A stretch of 64,000 nucleotides of DNA from DASRDS01 sp035570055 (GTDB taxonomy: Bacteria; Gemmatimonadota; Gemmatimonadetes; Gemmatimonadales; Gemmatimonadaceae), in the NCBI GenBank assembly GCA_035570055.1, contig DATMLM010000060.1, forward strand, positions 1 through 64,000, given 5' to 3'. The notes below the pieces were generated by a model that did not search any database, was not told the origin of the DNA, and saw only the letters and a program-made list of their open reading frames with translations. A program made the translations under genes and the position numbers. Position 1 is the stretch's first letter; every line of letters starts with the position of its first letter. This document shows, piece after piece, positions 1-8,136 of the stretch.

Positions 1-628
1 TGCCGATCGTGAGCGCGGCGAGATTCGCGGCGGCCGCGACGCCTGAGCCAGAGCTCGAGCCGGACGGCGTACGATCGAGCGCATAGGGGTTTCGCGTTTG
101 ACCCCCACGACCGCTCCAGCCGCTCGACGAGTGCGTGGAACGGAAATTCGCCCACTCGCTCAAGTTCGTTTTGCCGAGGATGACCGCGCCTGCGGCACGC
201 AAGCGGGTGACGATAAACGCATCGCGTGGCACCAGACTGCCGACGAGTGCCAGAGACCCAGCGGTCGTCTGCATGCGATCAGCGGTCGCGATGTTGTCCT
301 TGATCAGCACGGGAATACCGTGGAGCGGACCGCGCGGGCCTTTTGTCTTGCGCTCCGCATCGAGCGTATCCGCGATGTGCAACGCATCCGGGTTGGTCTC
401 GAGCACCGCGCGCGTCTGTTTGTCGACTTGATCAATGCGCGCCAGATAGTGCTCGGCGATGCTCCGCGCGGTCCAGCGACCGGACTGCATGCCCGCTTGC
501 AGGTCGGCCACCGTCAACTCGGCGAGATCGAAATTGTCCTGCGCATGCGAGGGGGATGGCGCGTTTCGCAACAGCGCGGTTGCACCGGCGGCGATCCCAC
601 TGAGCACGAACTGCCGTCTGGATTCCAT
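1..628 (-). CDS. Amidase (amidase-signature family), exported, 3' part beyond window
   Basis: Reading the minus strand from the ATG at 628 gives a protein starting MESRRQFVLSGIAAGATALL, a twin-arginine-like signal followed by a hydrophobic stretch, so export is likely. Further in are GIPVLIKDNI, with the lysine expected for the Ser-cisSer-Lys catalytic site, GAVILGKTNLSEWANFRS, and the family signature TPSGSSSGSGVAAAANLAA at the window edge. This is the glutamyl-tRNA amidotransferase A/amidase fold, here probably a secreted amide hydrolase of unknown substrate. The gene is open at base 1, so about 209 N-terminal residues are present. An in-frame ATG at 640 is an alternative start. It is divergent from the cupredoxin gene across a gap of about 106 nt. 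Confidence 0.88.
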   Translation of the reverse strand, partial: MESRRQFVLSGIAAGATALLRNAPSPSHAQDNFDLAELTVADLQAGMQSGRWTARSIAEHYLARIDQVDKQTRAVLETNPDALHIADTLDAERKTKGPRGPLHGIPVLIKDNIATADRMQTTAGSLALVGSLVPRDAFIVTRLRAAGAVILGKTNLSEWANFRSTHSSSGWSGRGGQTRNPYALDRTPSGSSSGSGVAAAANLAALTIG

Positions 629-662
629 GGCCCTCAACATACACCCCATAGCAGTGGATATT

Positions 663-680
663 CACCCCAACATCGGGGTG
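663..680. promoter_or_regulatory. Inverted repeat in the amidase/cupredoxin divergent gap
   Basis: CACCCC (663-668) and GGGGTG (675-680) form a perfect 6-bp inverted repeat around a 6-nt loop, between two divergent genes and about 55 nt upstream of the cupredoxin start. There is no T-run, so it is not an obvious terminator. It may be an operator for either gene. Function is inferred from position only. Confidence 0.3.
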
Positions 681-734
681 GCGTCGATACCCCTCGGTCT
701 ACGTTGCTATCGTCTTCTTCAACGAGGGAAACGA

Positions 735-1172
735 GTGAAAGTCTACGCGATCGCCGCCGCGGTCACAGGCGTGCTGGCCGCCGCAGCTTGCAGTTCGAGC
801 ACCGCGCCGGCGGCCAACGCACCAATGGGCGGGCACAATGCACAGATCGAAGCAGTTGGCAGCGCGCTCGGATGCACGACGAGTGGCGGCGGCTACGGTG
901 GTGGCAGCACCACCTCTTGCACGTTCTTCTTCAACCCGACGCCCGACACGGTGGCGGTGGGCACCCCGGTCGCCTTCAAGTTCGACGACGTCGCGCACAC
1001 CGTGACCTGGGACGCCGCGGGTGGGTTGCCCAACCTCGGCTTCACCAACGGCAATGCCACTGGTGTCATGAACGCCGTGGTGACGGATGGCACGCCGACG
1101 ACGCCGGGCACGTATACGTGGCACTGCTCGATTCACACGTACATGCACGGCACGCTGGTGGTCACGCAGTAG
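735..1172 (+). CDS. Cupredoxin (type-1 copper) lipoprotein
   Basis: The GTG start at 735 follows GAGGGA by about 5 nt and begins a lipoprotein signal (VKVYAIAAAVTGVLAAAACSSS; lipobox AAAC). The mature part is a plastocyanin/amicyanin-like domain. The likely copper ligands are the His in the VAHTVTWD strand and the C-terminal cluster WHCSIHTYMHG, where Cys-x2-His-x2-Met matches amicyanin spacing. The protein is 145 residues, with a Gly/Ser-rich linker (GGGYGGGS) after the lipid anchor. It probably acts as a membrane-tethered periplasmic electron carrier or copper-binding protein. Its 3' end overlaps the convergent TPR gene by 11 nt. No redox partner is encoded next to it. An upstream in-frame start would remove the signal peptide, so GTG 735 is preferred. 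Confidence 0.85.
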   Translation: MKVYAIAAAVTGVLAAAACSSSTAPAANAPMGGHNAQIEAVGSALGCTTSGGGYGGGSTTSCTFFFNPTPDTVAVGTPVAFKFDDVAHTVTWDAAGGLPNLGFTNGNATGVMNAVVTDGTPTTPGTYTWHCSIHTYMHGTLVVTQ

Positions 1173-2466
1173 TCGGCTGCCGCGCGCGCATCACACGGAG
1201 CCGGTCGACGATTCGAGCCACCCCAGGCGCGCTGGGGGCGCTCACACCCGTCACCGGCAACCGTTCGTTGCGATCGATCGCCGACAGCGCGCTGTCGGCG
1301 CGCATCACGACTTCGCCCATCTCGCAACGCTCGGCGATGACGAGCGCGCCGGCCAGCGCCGCGCGTGCGCTCTCGGTGCGCCCGAACCGATACAGGCCGA
1401 AGCCGGAATAGAGGAGGTAGTACGCGCGGAGACGCGGCGGGAGATCGGCGTCGCCGAGGTCGCGGCGCCACCGCTCGAACACCGTCTCCTCGCCATCGAG
1501 CTGCGCGAGCTCGAGCAAGTTGATGCTCACCACCCACCGCACTTCGCGATCGGTGGTCGCCCCAAGACTCAGGTGGAATGCATCGCGCGCCGCGGCGTGG
1601 GCGCCGAGCGCGGTGAGCGCGTTCGCGAGATCGACGAGCGCACGCGTCCGGCGCTTGGGCTCCGTGTACGCCTCGAACGCATCGAAGAAGTCGTCCGCCG
1701 CCCGCGCGGGGTCACCGCGATCGACGACGACGACGCCACGATCGTGCTTGGCGCGCGCCATCACATCCATCAACGCGGGCGCGCCGCTCACGAGCGGCCC
1801 GGTCTCCCGGATGATCTCATCGAGCAACGCCTCGGCGCGCGGCAGGTTGCCGCGATTGGCGGTGGCGTTGGCGGCGCCGATGCGACTCAAGAGCGCGTGA
1901 TAGGTATCGCCGGCCGCGGTCGCCGCCTCGAACGCGCGCGCATAGGCCCGCTCCGCGTCGGTCAGGCGACCGCATGCCCGGAGACACGCGGCCATATTCA
2001 GCAATGCGACCGGCACGAGGCCCGCGTCGTGCGACGCGTCGGAACAGGCAACGACCGACTGATAGGTATCGGCCGCGATGGCCCAGGCCGAATCATCCTG
2101 CAGGAGTCGCGCATACGCGAATGCCTGTGCGCCGACCTGCGACGAGGCCACGCCCCATGACTCGGTCATGGCGGTCACGAGCGCCTCGAGCGCGTTCCGG
2201 ACCGGACTGACCTCGCACGCCTGCACCGCGCGCTGTGCGCTCGCGATGTGCTTGAGACTGGGCGCCTCGCCGCCCTCGGCCACGGCCGCCACCCAGCCAT
2301 CGACGAGGCGCAACGTCAGCAGCCCCGCGAGTACCAGCCGGTACTCCGGGACCGCCTCGGCGTCCTCCGCGGAGAGTCCGCCGCGTTCGGTGCGATCGAC
2401 GATCGCGCCCAACGCCTCGAAGAACACGAAGTGCTCGACGGTCGTCTGGGTCAGGTTGTTCGCCAT
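1162..2466 (-). CDS. TPR-repeat protein of unknown function
   Basis: A 434-residue protein starting MANNLTQTTVEHF, chosen because upstream in-frame sequence lies deep in the VTT gene and looks non-coding. The C-terminal two-thirds consists of helical-pair repeats of tetratricopeptide type (for example VALLNMAACLRACGRLTDAERAYARAF and ALVDLANALTALGAHAAARDAF), so it is probably a protein-protein interaction scaffold in the cytoplasm. There is no signal peptide, catalytic motif or DNA-binding domain. It overlaps the upstream VTT gene by 16 nt and is the last gene of a minus-strand run that begins with a sensor kinase. No specific role can be assigned. Confidence 0.72.
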   Translation of the reverse strand: MANNLTQTTVEHFVFFEALGAIVDRTERGGLSAEDAEAVPEYRLVLAGLLTLRLVDGWVAAVAEGGEAPSLKHIASAQRAVQACEVSPVRNALEALVTAMTESWGVASSQVGAQAFAYARLLQDDSAWAIAADTYQSVVACSDASHDAGLVPVALLNMAACLRACGRLTDAERAYARAFEAATAAGDTYHALLSRIGAANATANRGNLPRAEALLDEIIRETGPLVSGAPALMDVMARAKHDRGVVVVDRGDPARAADDFFDAFEAYTEPKRRTRALVDLANALTALGAHAAARDAFHLSLGATTDREVRWVVSINLLELAQLDGEETVFERWRRDLGDADLPPRLRAYYLLYSGFGLYRFGRTESARAALAGALVIAERCEMGEVVMRADSALSAIDRNERLPVTGVSAPSAPGVARIVDRLRVMRARQPTTA

Positions 2467-3134
2467 CTCCCGGCAAATATCGGCGCGAGCAAGATTACCG
2501 CCAGTACAATCGCCGCGATCCACAATTCCCGTCCAACCCCGCCACTGGTACCACCCGCGGACAGGAGTGTGCCCGCGAAATAGCTATAGGCGATCGTGGG
2601 CGCGACGTTCCCGACCACGACGCTGATCATATAAGTCCGAAAATCGACTCGGGCGAGACCCGCGGCGAGGTTCAAGATGCTGTTCGGTACCAAGGGGTTG
2701 ATCTGCAGCGAGATCAGTGTCGTCACATTGTGCGGCGGCTCGACGTGCAGCGCGCGGCGCGGGATGCGATGACCCAGGGTTCTCGCGAGCCAATACCCAC
2801 CGGCGGCACCGAGGGTGATACTGGTCAGGTTCAAAATCGACCCGGTGATAGGACCGAACGCGGCCCCACCGAGAATCATTAACGGTCCGCCGGGCAAGCC
2901 GATGGTCAAGAGGACCGTATACACAACCACGAACGCGACGCGCGCGGCGCCGCGACCGGCGGTATGGCGCACGACCGAGATGCCGTGGCGCATCGATCTC
3001 AGCCACTGCGTCTCGGCGTGGTTTGCCACGACGACAACGGTGGCAACGAGGATGGCGAGTGCGACCAGCGTTAATGCAAATCGCTGGGTGCGCCGCCGGA
3101 GGGCTTTTTCTGGAGGAAGATGAGTGGCAGGCAA
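2451..3134 (-). CDS. VTT-domain (TVP38/TMEM64, DedA-like) integral membrane protein
   Basis: A 227-residue membrane protein with about six hydrophobic segments. The central region has the VTT-domain pattern: VVYTVLLTIGLPGGPLMILGGAAFG, then GSILNLTSITLGAAGGYWLAR, and later NPLVPNSILNLAAGLARVDFRTY. Such proteins are linked to lipid scrambling and membrane homeostasis in the DedA/VTT superfamily; the role here is inferred. The start at 3134 overlaps the end of the MFS gene by 64 nt. A later Met at residue 29 is possible but would lose the first transmembrane segment (FALTLVALAILVATVVVVA). Confidence 0.78.
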   Translation of the reverse strand: MPATHLPPEKALRRRTQRFALTLVALAILVATVVVVANHAETQWLRSMRHGISVVRHTAGRGAARVAFVVVYTVLLTIGLPGGPLMILGGAAFGPITGSILNLTSITLGAAGGYWLARTLGHRIPRRALHVEPPHNVTTLISLQINPLVPNSILNLAAGLARVDFRTYMISVVVGNVAPTIAYSYFAGTLLSAGGTSGGVGRELWIAAIVLAVILLAPIFAGRWRTT

Positions 3135-4636
3135 CAGAAGATGACGACGCCGACGATCCGGAAAAGTTGGTCGTAGGTCAGTATGAGCGCTTGCGCTTGG
3201 ACCATCCGATCGAGAATCGCTCGCGCTTGCTGCGCGGCCAGAACAGGATCTCCGACCCGGGTCCGCATCGCGGCGGTCAACATGGCCAGACGCCTCTGGA
3301 CCTCCGGGTTCGTCGAGTTGATATACGTGACGAGGTTGGCTCGGTTAACTGCCGTTGCCGTTGTCAGTTGCGTCGCCAGCCAGGCCAGGCCGAAGCTTCC
3401 GCCCAACTGCCTCGCCAAGTTGAACATGGCGCTGCCCTGGGCCATGTCCGGGCCCTTGAGCCCCGCTACGGTCGAGGCCGCTAAGGGCACGAACATGAGA
3501 CCGGCCCCGACGCCTCGTAACACGATCGGCCAGAAGAGCTGCTGCCTCCCGGTCATAGTGGTGAACTGACCGTGCATGAACATGGCGACGACCAGGATCA
3601 AGGCACCGGTGGCGGCGATCATGCGACGGTCGATGCTCTTTGGCAGCCGGGTAATGCCGAACATGCCGATGGCACTCCCCACTGCTCCTGGAAATAGAAC
3701 CCATCCTGTCGTGGCCGCGTCGTAGCCGAGCAGATTCTGGGTGAGCAGCGGGACGGCGAAGATGCTGCCGTACAGCGCCAATCCGACAGCACCCATCGCG
3801 AGGCAACCCGCGGCAAGACTGCGATGTTTGAGCAGTCGGAGATTGATCATGGGCTGCTCGATGTGCAGCTCCCACCAGATCAAGACCGACAGCATCACGA
3901 TCGCCAGGCCCGTCAGCCAGCGAATCAGGTCCGATTCGAACCAATCGTAATGCTCGCCGCGCTCGAGAACGAATTGCAGGCAACCGAGGCCCGCCGCGAG
4001 CAATGCAAAGCCGACAAAATCGAACCGGCCCGCTTTGTGTTCGTGTACGGGATCTTTCACGAACGTGAGGATCATGATCGTCGCGACGAAGCCGATCGGG
4101 ATGTTGATATAGAAAATCCACGGCCAGTCGTAGCGATCGACGATGATGCCGCCGAGCGTCGGTCCGATCGCCGGGCCGATCATCATGCCGATGCCGAAGA
4201 TCGCCGCGGCGAGCGTCTGTTCGTCGGGCGGGAAGCTCTCGTACAGGATCGCCTGTGAGGTCGCGATGAGCGCCCCGCCCCCGATCCCCTGGATGATGCG
4301 ACAGAGCACGAGCACCTCGAGCGAGCGTGACGCGCCGCAGAGGAAGCTCGCGATCGTGAACAGGATGATCGAGCCGATGTAATAGCGTGTGCGGCCAAAG
4401 AACGCGGACAGCCATCCGGTCATGGGCAGCACGATCACCGCCGCCAGGATGTAGCCAACCGACACCCACGTCACTTCCTCGATGGTCGCACCGAGGTTCG
4501 CGCTGATGTGCGGCAGCGCGACATTGATAATACTGGTGTCGATGAGCTCAATGACCGCGCCCAACGTGACCGCGAAGGCGATCGGCCACTTGTTCGCGTA
4601 GCGATCGGCGGGAAGTGGCAGGGCGCTGACGGACAT
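3071..4636 (-). CDS. DHA2-family (EmrB/QacA) MFS multidrug exporter
   Basis: A 521-residue protein with about 14 transmembrane segments, the usual size and topology of drug:H+ antiporter-2 proteins. Typical motifs are visible: ELIDTSIINVALPHIS in TM1 (motif D1), GWLSAFFGRTRYYIG (motif A) and QGIGGGALIATSQAI (motif B/C region). The cytoplasmic-membrane pump would export hydrophobic compounds. No EmrA-type adaptor gene is adjacent. It lies 22 nt downstream of the LytTR response regulator on the same strand, so control by that two-component pair is plausible. The long overlap with the next gene suggests translational coupling. Confidence 0.9.
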   Translation of the reverse strand: MSVSALPLPADRYANKWPIAFAVTLGAVIELIDTSIINVALPHISANLGATIEEVTWVSVGYILAAVIVLPMTGWLSAFFGRTRYYIGSIILFTIASFLCGASRSLEVLVLCRIIQGIGGGALIATSQAILYESFPPDEQTLAAAIFGIGMMIGPAIGPTLGGIIVDRYDWPWIFYINIPIGFVATIMILTFVKDPVHEHKAGRFDFVGFALLAAGLGCLQFVLERGEHYDWFESDLIRWLTGLAIVMLSVLIWWELHIEQPMINLRLLKHRSLAAGCLAMGAVGLALYGSIFAVPLLTQNLLGYDAATTGWVLFPGAVGSAIGMFGITRLPKSIDRRMIAATGALILVVAMFMHGQFTTMTGRQQLFWPIVLRGVGAGLMFVPLAASTVAGLKGPDMAQGSAMFNLARQLGGSFGLAWLATQLTTATAVNRANLVTYINSTNPEVQRRLAMLTAAMRTRVGDPVLAAQQARAILDRMVQAQALILTYDQLFRIVGVVIFCCLPLIFLQKKPSGGAPSDLH

Positions 4637-4658
4637 CGGGTAAAAGTACCGGTCTCGA

Positions 4659-5387
4659 CTATTGAGTTCCCAGGAGGCGGCGCAGCGCGTTCTGGTGATA
4701 GCGGCTCGAGATGACTTTCGCGCCGCCGCGAAGATGGATGACGAACATGCCCTTGGCGTAACGCTCGAGCGTCAGGACGGCGCGCACGTTGATGAGGGCC
4801 GAGCGGCGGACCCGGATGAAATTGCCGCCTTTGGCGAGTCGGCTCTCCAGGCGGTCCAAGGTGCTGCGCATCAAGTACGAGCGCGGGCCGCTGTGGACGC
4901 GCGCGTAGTCGCCAGCGCTCTCGATCCACTCGACGTGATCGGGATCCAGAAAAGCGAGGCGCTCGCCGTCCCGGACGATGAGCCGATCCTCTCGCGCCGG
5001 CGGGCTCTCTGGGGACACCCCGCGTTTGAGGGACAACTGGGCGGCCGCCCGCTGCAGCGCTTCGTTGAGTCGGGCCGTGTCGACGGGCTTGAGCACGTAG
5101 TCGAGCGCCTGAACCTCGAACGCTTGGATGGCGTGTCGATCATACGCGGTCACGAAGATGACCAGCGGCATCGCGTCGGCGCCGATTTCCGCGATGATAT
5201 CGAACGCGCTCACGCGGCCCAGCCGAATATCCAGCAGCACCACATCGGGACGCTGCTGGACGATGGCGGTGATCGCTTCTTCGCGCGTCGCGCACTCGCC
5301 CACACACGACATGCCGGGGATCCGCGCGAGGGAACGGCGGATCACCTGCCGCGCCAGCGGCTCGTCGTCAACGACGAGAATTTTCAT
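4659..5387 (-). CDS. LytTR-family response regulator
   Basis: A 242-residue protein. Residues 1-120 are a receiver domain with acidic pocket DDE at 7-9, phospho-acceptor Asp53 (VVLLDIRLG), Thr in FVTAYD and Lys in VLKPVD. The C-terminal 100 residues (RLIVRDGERLAFLDPDHVEWIESAGDYARVH, then FIRVRRSALINVRAV) form a LytTR DNA-binding domain, which binds paired direct repeats. The start overlaps the end of the sensor kinase gene by 20 nt, so the two are cognate. Likely targets are the downstream MFS and VTT genes, inferred from position. Confidence 0.92.
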   Translation of the reverse strand: MKILVVDDEPLARQVIRRSLARIPGMSCVGECATREEAITAIVQQRPDVVLLDIRLGRVSAFDIIAEIGADAMPLVIFVTAYDRHAIQAFEVQALDYVLKPVDTARLNEALQRAAAQLSLKRGVSPESPPAREDRLIVRDGERLAFLDPDHVEWIESAGDYARVHSGPRSYLMRSTLDRLESRLAKGGNFIRVRRSALINVRAVLTLERYAKGMFVIHLRGGAKVISSRYHQNALRRLLGTQ

Positions 5388-6345
5388 TTATTGGCAGGCG
5401 GAGCTCGACGCGGGCGCCTCGCTCCACCGTCCCGAGTGTCACCGATGCTCTTGGGCCATAGAGATGCAATAACCGCTCGCGCGTGTTGCCTAAGCCAACG
5501 CCTTCGCGCGGAATTGAAACGCCGGGGCCACGGTCTTCGAGCACGATCCGCAGCGTATCATCGTCTCGAGACGCGGCGAGGACGATCGTCGTGCAGCCAT
5601 CAGTGGACCCGCCATGCTCGATCGCGTTCTCGAGCAGCGGCTGTAACAGAAATACCGGCACCTGGGTGTGGAGAATCGTCGGATCGACGGTGAGCTGGAC
5701 GGAGAGACGATCGCCGAATCGCACGCGCTGGATGTCGAGATAATCGTTCAAAAACGCGAGCTCTTGCTGAAGCGTGACCTCATGTGATTGCTCGTCGAGG
5801 CTCCGCCGGAGCAACGTCGAGAGGCGCAACAGCATGCGATGCGCTTCGGTATCCTCGGCGACGAGGCCGGAGATGGCGTTCAGGGTGTTAAAGAGAAAAT
5901 GCGGCCGGAGCTGCGAGCGCAGGACATCGAGCTTGGCTCGCGTCAGCTCGCTGCGAAAGCGGAGCGCCGTGTACAGGACGGCCACCAAGCCGTAGTAGAA
6001 GACGCCGGTGAACACACCCCAACCGACCACCGGTGAGCCCAGGAGCGGTGCGAGCGGCACGTGCGCATAGAGCGAGTTCAGAGACAGCGTGATCACGGTC
6101 TGGGCGGCGGCCAAGATTGGCGCGAGCCCCACGTGCACCACCAGAGAGCGGGGCCAGCGGCGGAGCGCCGCGAGCACGACGGGCGTCAAGAACGCCCAGA
6201 CGACCCAGAACAACAACGCGATCGCGACGCGCTGCGCGACATCGACCTTTCGCCCGGCGGCGAGGTCGAGCAAGATCGCCTGCGCGGTGAACAGCGTGCC
6301 GACGACGAGCGCGAGCGCCACCACGCGTGAGGTGCGCATGCCCAA
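5368..6345 (-). CDS. LytS/YehU-type sensor histidine kinase
   Basis: A 325-residue membrane kinase. The first 140 residues hold about four transmembrane helices with no extracytoplasmic sensor domain. The phospho-acceptor region LRSQLRPHFLFNTLNAISGL is the signature of the His_kinase family (PF06580). An HATPase domain follows, with VPVFLLQPLLENAIEHG (N box) and EDRGPGV and GLGNTRERL (G boxes). It phosphorylates the co-encoded LytTR regulator. The start at 6345 gives MGMRTSRVV; Met3 (6339) is equally possible. The signal sensed is unknown, probably membrane-embedded. Confidence 0.9.
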   Translation of the reverse strand: MGMRTSRVVALALVVGTLFTAQAILLDLAAGRKVDVAQRVAIALLFWVVWAFLTPVVLAALRRWPRSLVVHVGLAPILAAAQTVITLSLNSLYAHVPLAPLLGSPVVGWGVFTGVFYYGLVAVLYTALRFRSELTRAKLDVLRSQLRPHFLFNTLNAISGLVAEDTEAHRMLLRLSTLLRRSLDEQSHEVTLQQELAFLNDYLDIQRVRFGDRLSVQLTVDPTILHTQVPVFLLQPLLENAIEHGGSTDGCTTIVLAASRDDDTLRIVLEDRGPGVSIPREGVGLGNTRERLLHLYGPRASVTLGTVERGARVELRLPINENSRR

Positions 6346-6478
6346 TCATGAGGAGCGGGCGACGCCCCGGCAATCGGAGGGACCGCTCGACGTATGGCGG
6401 GAACCGTCTGGCGTGCGACGGACTCCATGTATCGGAGTCAGATTGATCCGGTGACCGCGCGTCGGCTAACGTCGACGC

Positions 6479-6838
6479 ATGAAACCTATTCTCATACTCA
6501 GCATCGCGATGCTCTGGGGCGCCGTTCAGGCGCCACGCCCGGCGTATCTCATCTCGAACGCCGAAACGGTCACCGATACGGCAATGGTCAAGCAGTACGG
6601 CGCATTGGTGGGAAAGACGATCCATGATTACGGCGGCACGGTCCTCGTGGGTGCGGTACCCGCCGTCGAGATCGACTCACAGTCGGCGCCCAAGGGACGA
6701 TTTGTCATCATCCGGTTTCCAAGTATGGAAGCGCTGCAACAGTGGTATAACTCACCAGCTTACACCGCGATCCGACCACTCCGTGAGAAGGCGACGAGCG
6801 GCCATTTCTATGCGCTCCAGGGCGTCGCAACGCCTTAG
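6479..6838 (+). CDS. DUF1330 family protein with signal-like N terminus
   Basis: A 119-residue protein. After a short hydrophobic leader (MKPILILSIAMLWGAVQA) comes the DUF1330 pattern: PAYLISNAETVTDTAMVKQYG, GGTVLVGA, and GRFVIIRFPSMEALQQWYNSPAYTAIRPLR. This is a small ferredoxin-like alpha/beta barrel family related to dimeric ABM-type folds. Family members are of unknown function and usually cytoplasmic, so the leader is mildly unusual and suggests export. It is divergent from the sensor kinase across 133 nt and precedes the RND operon by 95 nt. Confidence 0.8.
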   Translation: MKPILILSIAMLWGAVQAPRPAYLISNAETVTDTAMVKQYGALVGKTIHDYGGTVLVGAVPAVEIDSQSAPKGRFVIIRFPSMEALQQWYNSPAYTAIRPLREKATSGHFYALQGVATP

Positions 6839-6899
6839 TCCGGTTCCCGACTGGCGGAACTCAGCCGCGCTTGTCAGGATTCGAGCGGCAACGACATCG

Positions 6900-6909
6900 A
6901 ACGATCGTT
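6900..6909. promoter_or_regulatory. Palindrome upstream of the RND efflux operon
   Basis: AACGATCGTT is a perfect 10-bp palindrome located 25 nt upstream of the adaptor start, inside the 95-nt gap before the efflux operon. Position suggests an operator for a repressor, but no TetR- or MarR-type regulator is encoded next to it. Confidence 0.22.
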
Positions 6910-6933
6910 TGAAATCCGGGCATCGGAGGAAGT

Positions 6934-8136
6934 GTGCGGCGAAAGGGCTTTTTTGGGATAGTGGTGTGCGCGGTTATCGCGGCAGCGTGTAGTGGTGGTC
7001 AAAAGCAGTTCCAGATGCCGCCACCGCCGGTCACGGTGTTGACGGTCAAACCCGAGACAATCGCCGCGCACTACAGCTACGTCGGGCAGGCACAAGCATC
7101 GAAGCACATTCTGGTGCGGTCGAACGTGAGCGGCTACATCGTCGACCGGCCCTACAAAGAAGGCGCCGATGTGCCCGCGGGTGCGGTGCTCTTTCGCATC
7201 GACCCCACGAAGTACAAGGCAGCGTACGATAACGCGCTTGGCACGCTGGCGGATGCGAAGGCGCGCCTCGTGAACGCGAAGATCACGCTCAATCGCGACC
7301 TCCCGTTGCTCGCCGAGCACGCGGTCGCGCAGCAGGATGTCGACAACGCCAAGGCGCAGGTTGACCAGGACTCCGCGGATGTCATCGGGGCGAAGGGTGC
7401 GGTCGACAACGCCAAGAAGGACTTGGACGACACCGAGGTTCGCGCGCAGGTCGGCGGACGCGCGGGGATCGCGTGGATGGTGCTTGGCGCGCGGGTGGCC
7501 AGCGGCACCGATTCGCTCACGACGCTCGATCAGGTCGATCCCATCTATGTGACGTTCAGTCCGTCGGATCAGGACGTCTTGGAGTGGCGGCGCGAGGTCG
7601 CGCAGAAGCGACTCACGCTGCCGAACGGCCAGCTGCAAGTGCGGGTCTTGTTGAGCGACGGGACGGTTTTCCCACGGCCGGGCCTGGTCAATTTCGCCGA
7701 CATCTCGCTCAACTCGACGACCGGCACGCAGACGTTGCGCGCGACGTTCCCCAACCCCGGACACATTCTGCTCCCGCAGCAGTTCGTCCGCGTCGAGATG
7801 CTCGACTTCAAACGCGTCGGCGCGATCCTGGTACCGCAACGCGCGGTGCAACAGGGCATCACCGGCCAGTACGTGTATGTCGTCGGCGACAGCAACAAGA
7901 GCGGCATCAAGCCCGTGCAAGCCGCGGGCTGGCAAGGCTCGCAGTGGGTGATCAACGACGGCCTCAAGGCCGGCGATCGGGTCATCGTGGACGGCCAGCA
8001 GAAGATCTTCTTCCCAGGCATGCCCGTGAGCCCGACGCCCTATGTGGCCTCGAAAGACTCGACCAACGTTCCAATCACCGATGACGCGATTGCGGCGCCG
8101 TCCGTGCCGATTGTCCGCGAGGGCCGTAGCCAATGA
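6934..8136 (+). CDS. RND efflux periplasmic adaptor (membrane-fusion lipoprotein)
   Basis: The GTG start at 6934 is preceded immediately by GGAGGA (6925-6930). The 400-residue product has a lipoprotein signal (FGIVVCAVIAAACSGG). It then shows the AcrA/HlyD architecture: a barrel-sandwich half (VRSNVSGYIVDRPYKEGADVPAGAVLFRIDP), a coiled-coil hairpin (about residues 100-160, rich in Ala/Asp/Lys), the second lipoyl half, and a beta-barrel with membrane-proximal domain (ILLPQQFVRVEML, ILVPQRAVQQG). It bridges the inner-membrane pump and the outer-membrane channel. Its stop overlaps the pump start by 4 nt. Confidence 0.93.
   Translation: MRRKGFFGIVVCAVIAAACSGGQKQFQMPPPPVTVLTVKPETIAAHYSYVGQAQASKHILVRSNVSGYIVDRPYKEGADVPAGAVLFRIDPTKYKAAYDNALGTLADAKARLVNAKITLNRDLPLLAEHAVAQQDVDNAKAQVDQDSADVIGAKGAVDNAKKDLDDTEVRAQVGGRAGIAWMVLGARVASGTDSLTTLDQVDPIYVTFSPSDQDVLEWRREVAQKRLTLPNGQLQVRVLLSDGTVFPRPGLVNFADISLNSTTGTQTLRATFPNPGHILLPQQFVRVEMLDFKRVGAILVPQRAVQQGITGQYVYVVGDSNKSGIKPVQAAGWQGSQWVINDGLKAGDRVIVDGQQKIFFPGMPVSPTPYVASKDSTNVPITDDAIAAPSVPIVREGRSQ

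Noticed and set aside
4662..5693. 343-residue plus-strand frame opposite the two-component genes
   Set aside because: Antisense to two clearly recognised signalling genes and without any family pattern.
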